Below are positions 10,048 to 21,943 of a stretch of 64,000 bases of DNA, piece by piece. The stretch covers positions 124,001 to 188,000 of the forward strand of contig JAHNUO010000007.1 in assembly GCA_019787685.1 (NCBI GenBank). Direction: 5' to 3'. The position numbers and the translations under genes were made by a program. The notes under the pieces were generated by a model. That model was not told the DNA's origin. It saw nothing but the letters and a program-made list of their open reading frames with translations, and did no database searches. This DNA is from Chiua virens (Eukaryota; Basidiomycota; Agaricomycetes; Boletales; Boletaceae). Position 1 is the first letter of the stretch. Every line of letters starts with the position of its first letter.

Positions 10048-12807
10048 TTACTTCACCTCCTCTTCTTCAAGTCCGAAGATCTGTCTCAACAACTCCACCT
10101 GTCCGAACGGCCGCTCCCTCCCCAAAACCACACTTCCAGCGACATACTTGCCACGCGTACTCTCCCTCCGTACCTCTTCGCAAAGCGCACTGTATGCGCA
10201 CACAACCCGCCGCAATGCCCCGTGATGTACCTGCCCAGCCAGGAGCGATGACGAGAGTGGAAACAAGCGTGGTGGGGAGATAACGTCCGAAGTGGACAGC
10301 CAAAGAGAGAATTTACCAAGGGATTTGGCGAGCGCCTCTGGTTCAGTTGCCGGAAGACGAGAAAGGGGTGTCTGGATTGCCATCGCCATGGCCAAAAATT
10401 CGCGGTTAGTAAATGAGGCAGGATGACGAAAGTCTTACCGCGGGATCTTTCGTTTTTAACGTGTGAATAGCATCGCTCAGAGAAGTGTCCTTGAGGATAT
10501 TTTGATACTGTGCGTTAAGTGATAAATTTGACATGTCAGGACGAAGAGAATATACAAGAAACGTACGTGTTCGTCTTCCAGCGATCGCACTCTTTCCTCG
10601 ATGTTGTCCCTCACCTCTTTCCGTTTGTCTTCTGTGAATGCAAATGGTTCAAGCACGTTCTGGCCGCCCATAATGACCCAACGTAAGCATACAAGGGAAC
10701 CGAGCCCGCCAACTCACGTACCTCCAGGTAACCCATGCAATTCAATACAAATACAGCGCGATCCCACTTTGGACGCGACTTTGCCTTTTCTTCGGCGGCG
10801 GCGGCACACATGGTGACAGCAGGGTCGACCATGACATCCAGAATACGTCGGAAGCCCGTACTTGCCTCTGAAGGATCTGAATATCCCTCGCTGAGCAGGG
10901 AGGAATCATAAACTTGCATGATTTCGCGCAGGAGTTGGGCGTGGTCGATGATGGAATGCGGAGGCGAAAGCGAGGGGTCGTCAAGTTCCTGTTGGATGCG
11001 TGAGCAAAAGGATACAAAAGGTAATATGAATCCCGAACCAAGGGTATACGATGCAAGGCGCGTCCTTGCGTCTCTATCGAGTCGAAGAAGACCTTGTAAC
11101 TGACCTCTGTTATCCTAGAGTACGACCGCATATAGTAGTCGATTCCGTGGAAATTGAAAAGTACCTACTCGGAGAGTGTCTGGGAAAGTATAGATTGATC
11201 ACCGATCGTTCGTTGCATAGTGAACATGTAATACTGCAGGAGATTGGCAATCTTGTACGAAAGGAGACTGCTGTCCTGCACCCGGACAGTTTGCAGAACT
11301 CGAACCTACGTTTCAGCTTGTTAGACTCGAATGAACTGACCGAATCCACTGGACACGTCGAAATCCCGCTTACCTTGAGCGGCACACAAAGCTTGGTGAC
11401 CGAAGAGTTTAACAGGTCTTTCACCCACTCCTCTTCCTCAGTTCCATTGGATGTCCGTACAGCTCCTACCATGCGTGCCTGGCCGTTCAAACCAAACAAA
11501 CTCTCGAGGAACTCGCATTCCGCAGCTATTGCTTGATGGACCCATGCAAGCATGTCACCAATATATCGAATAGGATCGTGTGCGTGTAGTTCGATTGGGC
11601 GCGGAAGTCCAGAAGGTCCACCGCGTGTCAGAGCGTCGAGGAAGTGAGTTAGCGATGTACTTTGCCTTGCTTCTGAGAGAAAACTGAGGGCGTCGCTGGA
11701 TAACTCGATTGAAATGTGCGTCAGACCAAAAAAGTACGACACCCACGTTAACAACTCGGGCCTCTGCGAAAGCCGACGGATAGCTTCACACATCACTGAG
11801 CTCACTTCGAGTTGGCTTTCCCTTCCGATCCGACGGAACTCGAACGTCAACCAACGATGAATCTTGTCATAGCCTTGCTCAAGATACGAGGATGTCGTTG
11901 CCATAATATCCATGCTATGAAGTACTATGTAAGATCACAGACGATAGACCAATGAAAGAAGACGTACCCCGCCTTTGTCGGACCTTCCTCCCCCGACATC
12001 AGCAGTCTACAATCGGCCCGAATCCGCTCGGTTTTGTTCAACGCCGAGAAAAACGGTGAACCAAGTGATAGTTCGCGAGAAGTGATAGCTTCAACCTCAT
12101 CATCGTTGAGTGTGAAATGATCAAGAAACAGCAATACAATGGATTTTCGTGTTTCCACTGCCTGCCTTGCGTGTAATGGTGGTTAACATGATTCCCTGAT
12201 TGAATGAAACACATACCTCTCGGTTTTCAGACTCTCCGCTTGCTCGAGCAGCGATCGACTTGCTTCTTCTGTTAATTTGAGTTGTGCCTCCGCATTACCG
12301 CAATGTTGCCGCATCTCTGCCACAATCCTTTGCAAGTCATCTAATTTCTGGTGTTCGGGTAATGATGCGTTTGGGGGCTAAACGAGCAAGCTATCGGCAT
12401 ACCTGATCGACTTCTCCGAACGCTTTCAAAAAGTGCTGACTCCCCTCAGCCAATTTGTTCTCCAAGTCTCTCTGAAGGTTCTTGCGCGCACGCGCCGCGG
12501 TCTCGTTCGTGATGTCCGCCTCCCTTGATCCATTGTCTCCCGATGCGGTTCCTTCAGAATCTAGGTCGCTCCAATCGTCCTCATCATCGATGCTCCGTTC
12601 TGTACTGTCGGTATGGGGAACGCAAGCGACGGGAGTGGATGGAGTGCTGTACAATCGAGAGAGCGTTTGAAATGCCTCTGTCGTCGCAAGATCAGTGAAG
12701 GTGGTCCCTAGTATTTTGCGCAATCGTAGGGTTACTGGGTTACGAGCAGAAGGGGTCGAAGTCAGTGCATGTTGAATTGTTGATGATGGTGACACGCTAA
12801 GCGACAT
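10048..12807 (-). CDS. COG6: Conserved oligomeric Golgi complex subunit 6
   Basis: Ten minus-strand exons are 12807-12403, 12347-12217, 12165-11968, 11914-11374, 11305-11169, 11114-11039, 10988-10722, 10659-10567, 10507-10439 and 10371-10048, giving 746 aa. The N-terminal signature NPVTLRLRKILGT, the helical segment LLEQAESL, the central AGMDIMATTSSYLEQGYDKIHRW and the C-terminal RPFGQVELLRQIFGLEEEE are typical of Cog6. Family knowledge: Cog6 belongs to lobe B of the COG tethering complex, which guides retrograde vesicles within the Golgi. An acidic, Ser-rich insert lies around residues 60-100. The start is the first ATG in the long frame; an in-frame GTG lies 21 nt upstream. All junctions are GT-AG and phase-exact. 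The gene diverges from the G-domain gene at 13266. Confidence 0.95.
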
Positions 12808-13265
12808 CGAAGAGCCTGACTCAGACACGTTCGACGAGATCGAAAACGCGCCTTAGACTTACTAATCAGTAAAACACTAGCTGCGCGATAACCTCATCAC
12901 CTTCAAAATACTCGAAAATCTCGAGTGCTACACAACGTTTCTGGTGGTTTGTGCAATATTGCAAGTATTATCTCAGATAGAGCCAGCCCTGATGCCAATT
13001 TTACCAGAAGGAGATGCTATCATGATCTAGCGCTGGGGCCTGGGCGGCTGGCCCTCGAGCCACGCTTATCTGGGCATGGGGCAACGCTCATAAAGCGCTG
13101 GTTCCCGGGTAAGCTCTCGTCTTCCTTGCTTCCAACTCCCAACCCTCAGCCAGCAGTCCCCTCGAGTCAGTAGTAGCAAACCAAGACCTATCAATCGGTG
13201 TGTGCTATTAGACTTCAACTCGGTGTCCATTTCTGATTGTACGAGGTAGCCCCAATCCACTATGG
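12808..13265. other. Divergent promoter region COG6 / G-domain gene
   Basis: This 458-bp region separates two outward-facing start codons. No coding frame is conserved. Both promoters should lie here, but no clear TATA box was picked out. Confidence 0.55.
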
Positions 13266-14286
13266 ATGAATCGTCATTCAGGCAAATTTCGACCACTCTT
13301 GCTCGTCATACATCTCATCGATGTTTTCAGGTATCGGGTCTTGGTCATTGGCGAGGTTGTCTCTCATTGTGAACAAAATGGAATCCAAAGACTCATCTTC
13401 TGCTTTGTAGTCTGGTGTAGGCAAATCGTCATTGATAAAGAAAGCGATGGGTGTCGAATGCGTAAGTCGTCCAGCCGCAGATGGAGCCAGATCGGGTGAC
13501 GATCCAGCATAGGAATCCTGCGATACTACCCGTGGTGAAACAAACATCGAACACGAGTACATTGCGAAACTTGACCCTCGGTTTATCGTTCATGACAGCC
13601 GTGGTTTCGAGGCCGCTGAAAAACAGAACGTAGAGGACGCTCAAAAATTCGTCCAGGAGCGAGTATCAAAACCAGACTTGGAAGACCAGCTTCACGCTGT
13701 TTGGTGAGTAATCTCCTGACAGTCACGAGCGCCCACTGAAGCCAAGGGCGATGCAGGCTTTGTCTGGAGATACCTTATGCAGGCGCTCGCCTCATAGAAT
13801 CTGCTGGGGAAAAATTCCTTAAAGGGAGGAAGGAGATACTGGGGAATAGTACGTCATTAGCATTCACCCCTCTGCTATATGTAATTCAACCGTCTGGCGC
13901 CGGCGACAGTTCCTCTTATCGTGGTATTCAGCAAGCACGATCTCCTCGTCAATCTAATCGAAGTAGAGTCGTCGCAAGCGAAAATAACCTTGTCAAAAGA
14001 AGAGTGGCAGGCCGAATACGATAGATTGCTGGAAATGCGGTGCTTGGTACCTATCAAGAAGAAAGCTGGAGGGCCTGTACCCCACGTCGAGGTTTCAAGT
14101 ATGTGACTCCTCTCTCTCCTCTTTTTGATAAGGTCATGAACCACGTGTGACATAGGCAGGGATGGATACGAAATGACCCTCGAGAAGCTTCGCGACGAGA
14201 CGGTCAAACTTATCCAAACGTACATCAAGAATGAACCAGCTCTAAATGCGGCGATGGCCCGGCGAAACGAGTCAAAGTCGCACTAA
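13266..14286 (+). CDS. Short G-domain (P-loop GTPase) protein of basidiomycete type
   Basis: Exons 13266-13355, 13411-13461, 13513-13703, 13757-13848, 13910-14098 and 14156-14286 give 247 aa. The P-loop GESGVGKS is rebuilt exactly across the first intron. The other GTPase motifs are a Thr-containing G2 (CDTTRGETN), G3 HDSRGFE and G4 FSKHD. The conserved LEDQLHAVWLCLEIP segment places it in a family often expanded in mushrooms and relatives and annotated only as G domain-containing protein. No membrane segment or extra domain is present, and the function is unknown. The start at 13266 continues the P-loop frame; another ATG at 13262 is out of frame, so the first 20 residues are uncertain. It transcribes away from COG6. 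Confidence 0.85.
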
Positions 14287-16614
14287 GAGTCGCGTAAGCA
14301 TGCGTTATCTATTCTCATACATAACACCCTACAAATGTTTACTGGAACGGCCGTTAGGTCGAATGCGCTTCTGGCGAATCCAAACTATCGTGGGGTCACA
14401 CCCTGAATCCGTGCTGGCATGTTATTTAAAAGTTTTGACAGGTCTCAATGTTTTGTTTCTCGCTGATCTTTTGTTGTTTACCGTCCATGACAAGCATACT
14501 TGAGTTGATACGTCTCCAAAGTATTTATTTTACACAAGTGACTGGTCCGAGTCTGGGGTGTAACGTGACTTGAATTGAGCGAATTGAGTCAAACTTGTGC
14601 CACACCCCCAAGACCTGATAACGACAATATGTATTCTGAAAACCCTGATAGTACATGGTTGCGATCTCTTTCCCCCACGTAGCGTATTGCAGGAATGCCT
14701 CCGAGTTGATCGAATCCGCACATCAATGCAAGTGTGATCTTGCTCTGGTGCTGACAAACCACGACCTTTGTGCTCGATAAAATATAGGCCGATCAAGCGC
14801 TGATATAGCTACTTCGCTGGGAATGGTGTCCTTTTTAGAAGTGGAACAGAAGGCTTCGGGCTGAGCGCCAAGCCGCCAGTTACAGACACGGGAACTCGAG
14901 TCTGCCGACTCACATCTCACTGGAACTATATCAGAGTGCCATTTAGGGGGGAAAGGCGAGATGGTCAGTGCCAACGTGGTCAGAAATTCGAACGTACTCG
15001 AGGACTCGGGAAGTCAATACGACTCTTTTATCGTCACGCGTTCTGGCCGTAATAGAAATTTATCCACTGAAAAGAAAGAGAAAAAAATGACTGTCTTGCC
15101 AAGGGAAGAATCTACTCAGGGGCGACGTTTGAATCTTCAATGTCCTCTTTAATAACGCTGCGTAGCAATATGCTAGCCATTTTGACGACAGGGTTAGGGA
15201 AGGATGGGAAAGCACCTTCAAGGCATCATTTTAGAGAATTGTCCACGTTCGGAAATCTACCAACTATTATACTGCCTGTAAGTTTTCAAAAGCCAAAGTA
15301 GCGCAAGTGCAATCGCCAAAGACATATTCAATCGCTGATTCGACGAGGCCGGCCGGACGGAACCGTCGGGGCGTGGTGTCAAAGATTCCGTAACATACCG
15401 TTAGAACGAGATCTGAGTCACGCCGCACAAGTCAAGCGACACCCACGTAGAAAGAAATGTGACCACACCGATTTCCTGAGTTTCTTGTCTTCACTTTCTT
15501 TGACACCCCTCCAGACCGCGTGCGTCGAGGACAAGAATGCGGGCAGTGTCACTTGCATCGTAGCACGAGGACAGAGTGCTGTCGCAATCGACCCTTGGTC
15601 TTTTATGCCGGGTACACTGGAGGCCCAGGGGTCCAACGCTTTCCGTGACTGGTCAACCGAGATAGCCAATATGGCGAATGAAGATATTATAGGCGGGTTC
15701 AAATGCATCTGGGTCGCGGTGGCGGCCAGACGGGCATGTCAGAGTAGCGAGGTCGGGTGATCTACATGGAGCCGTGAGGTAAGTCAGATTTTCCGAAGGT
15801 GCTTTGTGCTCCTTTGCATGTCAGGTTTCGAGATCGGGGCGTTAGGGGACGACCGGGCCTTTCTTCAGCTCCGAGAGGTCAGTTGAATCGAGGTCGGGTG
15901 GAATGATATTGACGCGAATAGTAATGTGGTGTCTCATCTGACAACTGGTATCGGAATGGAACATCGTGTCAAGCTTCAAGCTCGTAATCGGGTTTTGGCA
16001 CACCACTCACATCAACTGCCTGATTCGATCGAAGAGGAAAATGATCCCGTCCGAGTCATCGCATACATCACATTTCAGAACGCATTGACAATCATTGCGA
16101 CACTCCTTCCTTTCGATTTCCTTCCCGTCCTAGAGTTGTGCTCCTCGACGCGTTGCGTGACGATGAGCGTCCCGCCCAACAACGAACGAAAGCTATCGTA
16201 CGCCACTGCGGTCCTCGCGCTAAGATGCCCGATATTCTAGCGATCGAAACAAAGGCCTTCAGAGTTGCTCTACACGACGAGCAGCGTCTCGACCAACATC
16301 TGACTTGCCTAGCCCCGGGCGAAGTAGAAATTTATGCCTGTTCATCTGTACATGTTCTGTATGCACACAGGCTACAGGTTTACACATGCGAGTCGCACAT
16401 TGTATTTGTACCCCAAGAATGAAACTGCACAAGGAAGGCTATCCGCGGTCTCTGGGGCAGCCAGGTCCACAGCGATGGTATAATATAAAGGCCATCGTCT
16501 CGGTCACGTTCGGGCTCTGATCATATCATCAAATATATTTCTAGCACTGATGACAAGTAAGCTTACAAGGCCGTCGCAACGATGTCGTGTCCACTCACCA
16601 AGCCACACTCGCTC
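14287..16614. other. 2.3-kb stretch without a recognised gene
   Basis: Plus-strand open segments at 15485-15760 and 15926-16240 are bordered by plausible introns (a GTAAGT donor near 15780, acceptors near 15827 and 15922). A multi-exon gene of unknown family is therefore possible between about 15.48 and 16.25 kb. The translations match nothing I know and no start codon stands out. A pyrimidine-rich stretch at 16.6 kb belongs to the 3' coding end of the ARMC8 gene. Confidence 0.35.
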
Positions 16615-19454
16615 TCAAAGCATATCCCCAATCACGCACGTATCCATCAAATCCAACACCCTCCTCGCCAACCCCGCCGCATCCTTATCGTCCTCCGAAT
16701 TGATATGATGTCTCATAGTTCCCATCCCTATACTCCCCGCCCCGATCCCACCCGCACTCCCCAACCCCCCCGGACTGACGCTTACCCCGCCCCCGCCCGC
16801 CCCAGTCCAGTCGCACAAATGTCTCAACGTCGACACGAATCCAGCCTCGACCAAATCTTGCCGTCGTCTGGGATTACTCGTGAGTAGGTTGAGTACGCAG
16901 GATACGAGCGGGGAGCGGACGCCGGATTTGCCGTCTGCCATGCACGTGTGCACGAGGTCGAGGATGGGTGGGTGGGTGAAGATGAGGTCTTGCTGCGCGC
17001 GTGTGCCATTGGACAAGTTTCCGAGAAAGTAGGCGGTCTGTGGAGAGGGGAAGTGAGCGTGGAGGGTGGACGCTTGGAGGACGTACCTCGCGCGTGACGA
17101 GTTCGCTGGGGGAGTCGAGGCCAACGGAAATGCAATTCGCGACAAGGTCCTCCCCCAGTGAGCTGAAAGCGAGAAGAATGCCTTCTTCATCTTCTGCGAG
17201 GTTCCGAAGAATGCAGAATGCTTGTTCTTGGATCTGAGGATCTACATCGTTTACGAGTCTGTCATGGACACAGAGTCTCTGTCAGGGAAAGGATTCAAGA
17301 CAAGATCCAAGTCACTTACTCGGCGAGGTGGTTCCATCCGAGTTGTGTCATAACCCCCCGTTTCGTGGAAAGGCTGCTTTTGCATATCAAATTCTTCAGT
17401 GCCCATAGGACATTCACCCGAATCCCTTGATCCTCGATTTTGAACAGTTTCGTCAACCGCGGAAGGAGGCCATCCGCGATCATAACCTTGTCAATTGCTT
17501 TCCTAAGTAGACACCCACGGACTCGAACCGTAGCACCTACCGGTCTTAGAGGGGAAAAATCGTTTACGAGATTACACACCACAGCCAGCGCGGCAGAGAT
17601 GACTCTGAGGTCTTCGTCCTCCTTTTTAAATACTTGGTACAGAGCTAGTCCAGCTCCGCTATCAGTGAGGTTTGTTCGTATTATCGCGGCATCACGGCTG
17701 AGTGCTCGTATGCACTGACAAGCACCCACGCGCACCCCTACGCTTTTGTGCGAAAGGCATGCTCGAATTAGGGGTATCAATTGAATGTTGTCAGCTAAAT
17801 CCCGTTTAATAACTCTGTCAAAGAGTGCAATAGAGGCTATCGTCATGAGCGCTGCCTAATGTGGCGAATAGGGATAGTGGAGATGAACGATGGAAACGGA
17901 GATAGGGGGAACGGGCAGACCTCTCGAAGGATAACGTTACTCTCAGACTCGTCGATGTCCCAATCAGAAGGCTCTCCAGTGGGTGTGATCGATTTGACAA
18001 GGGTCGCGACATTTGCCAGGACTCCACGATCATATACTTCAAGACAAATATCTTTTTCGTCTCTAACCAGTAACACTGCCAAAAATGTCAACCCCTTTAG
18101 TAATAACAGAGGCGTGGTACAAACAAAGCGCGTGACAAGCTTTAGTTTGGTTTTGGGCGGACTCGGAAGGCGAAATCAGGATACGATTGAGCACCCGAAT
18201 AACAGTTAGCGCAGCTGCATGGTCCACGGCTCCTGGGTGGTTGTTGGCTTGCGCTCGGATGATGTTTGTAACGCTGGTATTGACTATTAAGTAAAATGGA
18301 TGAAGAATCTCGAAGGACCCACCATAGTGATGCTGCGAGTTGGACATCCGTGACGCGACTCTTGGTTAAGGAAAGAACCAAAACGAGAGGAGGCATAGCT
18401 ACCACCGAGTGAATGTTAGGTGCATGTAGGCTGTCCGTTTGCTTACTACCGTCAGGGGATACCCTTGCCAACACAGTAGCGACGGGGGGGTTGTCCAGAG
18501 CGAGTGCTGCAAGTGCACATAATGCTGCATCTTGTATCTAATCCCGTTATAATATCAGTACACGGACAGTAGAACACGGACAAAGTGCATGCCTTGGAAT
18601 CCCTTTTCTGTATCTTGGCAGTCAGGGTCCGAATGGCCCAAGCACCATGTCGGGTAGTCATATGCACTACGCCGGTTCTCTCCCAACCGCGCCTACTCTT
18701 GACTTCTCGCTGGCGCTCCACGCGTGGGAGCCATTCAATGACAGCATTTCTGTGAACTTCTGTGCGAACTGCAGCTCCGATGAGTTGCGCAATCTCGATC
18801 GAAGTCTGCGTTGACAAATCGGCCAGAAGAGGGAGGAACACATCCAAGCTATCGAACTAGATGATAAAAGCTGCCTATATGCATATGTGCAGCAGGGACT
18901 AAATCGAACCTCGAAAAGATAGTTGAGCGCAATCTTTGCCTCGGCTCGAAATTGGGCTGAATATATGCGGATTGGACCAAGGGTAGGCCCAGTTACTTCA
19001 ATGATTGCACTGGCGAACACACGCAAGGCACGTGCTAACGCGGATTTGAGAGAGATTGCGAGAACCTGCCAACTAGACAAGGCACGAACGAGGGATTGCA
19101 GTACATTTGCATGAAGCAAACTTGCAAGTGCAGCCTCGGAACCTATCGGAATGGATGGAATCAAGTCTGTGGGACTAGACGTTGTGCTTACCGTAAGAGA
19201 TCGAAGATATGACATGGGCTGCCTCGACACGAATGTCATCATGCGAGCCTTGTGGTTCCCCAGACGTAGGTGGATGGTTGAGGCAGTCAACAAGGCTTGA
19301 GCGGGACGTGAATGGGGTTAATGAGTGCAGGGATGGGAACGCACGAATGAATGAAGGCGGTATCGCGAGAAAGGGCGAGTTTCGCAGATGGGTTACCAAT
19401 GACAGTGTTTTTGAGTTGTTTCAGGGATGCTGTCGTGATCTGTCGTATCGTCAT
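16615..19454 (-). CDS. GID5: Armadillo-repeat protein, ARMC8 / Gid5 (GID ubiquitin ligase subunit)
   Basis: Ten minus-strand exons are 19454-19345, 19295-19192, 19142-18910, 18856-18593, 18537-18323, 18273-18125, 18075-17921, 17855-17320, 17258-17087 and 17037-16615, giving about 786 aa. The start LKQLKNTVIGN, then repeats such as VQLAASLCVTNIIRAQANN, RVNVLWALKNL and FLGNLSNG, and the end TMRHHINSEDDKD, match ARMC8. Family knowledge: Gid5/ARMC8 is a scaffold of the GID/CTLH E3 ligase, which degrades gluconeogenic enzymes. The intron 18592-18538 begins with GC, not GT. Within exon 8, 17502-17540 is either a 13-residue insertion or a 39-nt intron (GT...AAG); removing it restores the expected spacing before GLLPRL. 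A glycine-rich loop precedes the C-terminus. Identity is strong; the exact length depends on that segment. Confidence 0.9.
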
Positions 19455-20086
19455 CGCAGCACCGAGGTGGTACTTATCGACGGCGTAGGGAAACTGTAAC
19501 CTGGCTGTGCATTCCCACGATTAGTCTTACAAACAACTATTTCAAGTTATCGCCAGGCATTTGAAATCGCAAGTGGACCCCATATGCAAGATTTCGAATG
19601 GATATCGTCTGCCAGTCTCTAATCCACACGGCTTTGGGTGGAATGAATTTCCAGGAAAGGTAATAACCACACTGGAAGACGATTAATGAGTCTATTAAGG
19701 TCCAGTGCGTTGAAGTGCAACGACGGGATGAACGGCGATGACGAGGTGGTCATGACCTTTTTTGTTTCAATGGTTGGTCCTAAGTTAGACTTTGACTAGC
19801 GTGATCCCATGGCAAGTTCGATCAGATCCAAACGTATACGTACGATGATAATAATAAAGCACAGATCGCGCAAGATATACATATGGTAGCATACCAACTG
19901 GCAGCACTAGTGGTGATTAGGAGCCACCATTCATAGATTGTAATAGAAAGGTGATCCGAACAAAAGGCCCGAAACAGGTCCGATTTTGTCACGGAGACGT
20001 GAATCGATCTGACTTGCAACCCCGATTGACTGATCGTCGCATCTGTACTCGCTTCCCTCTTCATCTTCTCCTCTTTCCTTGCAAAC
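19455..20086. other. Divergent promoter region ARMC8 / ARG1
   Basis: This 632-bp region lies between two outward-facing genes. It has no conserved frame. A purine/pyrimidine-alternating stretch (ATACGTACGATGATAATAATAAA) near 19836 and a CTCTTC-rich leader just before the ARG1 start are the only features noted. Confidence 0.5.
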
Positions 20087-21792
20087 ATGGCATCTGAATC
20101 CACGAAATCAGGTCGTGTTTTGTTGGCGTATTCGGGTGGTCTCGGTGCGCACACCTCGTGATTCGTCCATCTGTCCCTGTTCATCACCGCATCGTTTAGA
20201 TACCTCTTGCATCCTCGCTTGGCTAGTCGAGCAGGGATATGAAGTCTACGCCTTCATGGCGGACGTTGGCCAAGAGGAGGCAAGTGTCGATCACTAAATC
20301 ATATAAATGTACTCATATCCACCCTACGCAGGACTTTCCCGCTGCAGAGAAGAAAGCCTTGATGTCTGGGGCGAAAAAGTTCTTCATCGAGGTATTGCAT
20401 ATTGGATGTCCCAAACCTCACCATCGCGCTGATACGAGCGGAAAAAGGATCTGAGGCGTGAATTTGTTACCGAATTGATCTATCCTGCCGTCCAAGCCAA
20501 TTGCATCTACGAGGTTCGCGTCCCCCTTTTTCTCCTATCCTAATCTGAAGCACAGTTCACATAGAATGTGTACCTCCTCGGGACCTCCCTCGCCCGCCCG
20601 GTCATCGCGCGTGGTATGATTGCCACCGCAGAGAGGGAAGGATGCGAGTAAGTAGCTACAAAACGCCATTATTCGCTTCCTCACCGTGTTGTCGTGCAGC
20701 TACGTCTCACATGGTTGTACCGGAAAAGGAAATGACCAGGTCCGTTTCGAGCTTGCTTTTTATGGTCTCAAACCAGACATCAAAGTTGTTGCCCCATGGC
20801 GTCTCCCTGGTACATTTCTTCACGTTGATCTCGATTTTACGCACCACTTACTGACCCATCAGAGTTCTACAACCGCTTCCCCGGCCGTCAAGCTCTTCTT
20901 GCATACGCTGCCGAAAAGAACATCCCTGTTCAGCAAACCGCCGCTAAGCCCTGGTCTACCGATGAAAATCTCTTCCACATTTCCTACGAAGCTGGAATCC
21001 TCGAGGACCCCAACACAACCCCTCCCTCAGACATGTGGAAACTCACCCAATCCATCGAACGCGCGCCCGATGCACCCGACCACATCGCCATCGAGTTCAA
21101 GGGGGGTCTCCCTGTCAAAGTCACCTATGCAGACAAGACGTTCACAGACGCCGTCGACATCTTTCTCGAGCTCAACGCCCTCGCGAGGAAACATGGTATC
21201 GGACGGATTGACATCGTCGAAAATCGCTTCATCGGTGTCAAATCTCGCGGTTGCTACGAGTCTCCCGGTGCGACGATCCTCCGCGTGGCACACATGGATC
21301 TTGAGGGACTCACCCTCGATCGTAACGTCCGCGCGCTGCGTGACCAGTTCATCACGATCGAACTCGGTCGCATTTTTTACAATGGCCACTTCTTCACGCC
21401 AGAGCGTGAGTTCGTAACGAGTGCTATTCCGGCGAGTCAGCGCACTGTCAATGGGGTCGTCCGTGTCAAGTTGTTCAAAGGGAATGTCATCATCGAAGGA
21501 CGGTACTCGGACGAGGTGATTGCACGCATCGTTCTGCAATACCAGTTTGTGTCTGACATGCTTATAATAAGGGTCTATACGACGAACATCAGTCGTCCAT
21601 GGATGAACTTGGTGGGTTCGAGCCGACAGATACTACCGGGTTCATCCAAATCGAGAGCATTCGAATCAAAAAGTATGTTTCTGTACAATTTACTTCACGT
21701 CTACTGATCATCCGTTCAGATGGGCGCAAGCGAATGCACGCAAGGGCCAGGCTGGTGTTGAGCCCAAAGATGTATATGGATCTCGCATCTAA
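20087..21792 (+). CDS. ARG1: Argininosuccinate synthase
   Basis: Exons 20087-20144, 20200-20279, 20332-20391, 20448-20513, 20565-20647, 20700-20809, 20863-21515, 21572-21672 and 21720-21792 give 427 aa. The ATP pyrophosphatase loop AYSGGLDTS is at residues 14-22. [26 protein letters not shown], the citrulline/aspartate-binding EIEFK-like strand and the C-terminal LYDEH follow in order. It joins citrulline and aspartate with ATP in the cytosol, the penultimate step of arginine synthesis. The intron 20280-20331 has a GC donor in perfect context (GAG|GCAAGT). The start is the only ATG before the P-loop exon. It is followed in the same direction by ACL4, only 151 bp downstream. Confidence 0.97.
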
Positions 21793-21943
21793 GAACGTGT
21801 CTGTCGATGAGAAGTGGATTTACTGTGTACCTTGTGTAGTATTTGTTGTTGTACTCATACACATATACGGAGGATTTACCTGATCTGGTACATTGCATTT
21901 GTCGGACCGCTGAAGTTTACCGACAGACAAACCCAGCTTCTCC

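Noticed and set aside
17515..17540. tRNA T-arm-like sequence (GGTTCGAGTCC with pairing flanks) on the minus strand
   Set aside because: No matching D-arm, anticodon stem or acceptor stem surrounds it; it lies inside the ARMC8 coding exon.
21027..21539. Minus-strand open frame opposite ARG1
   Set aside because: Shadow of the large conserved ARG1 exon 7.
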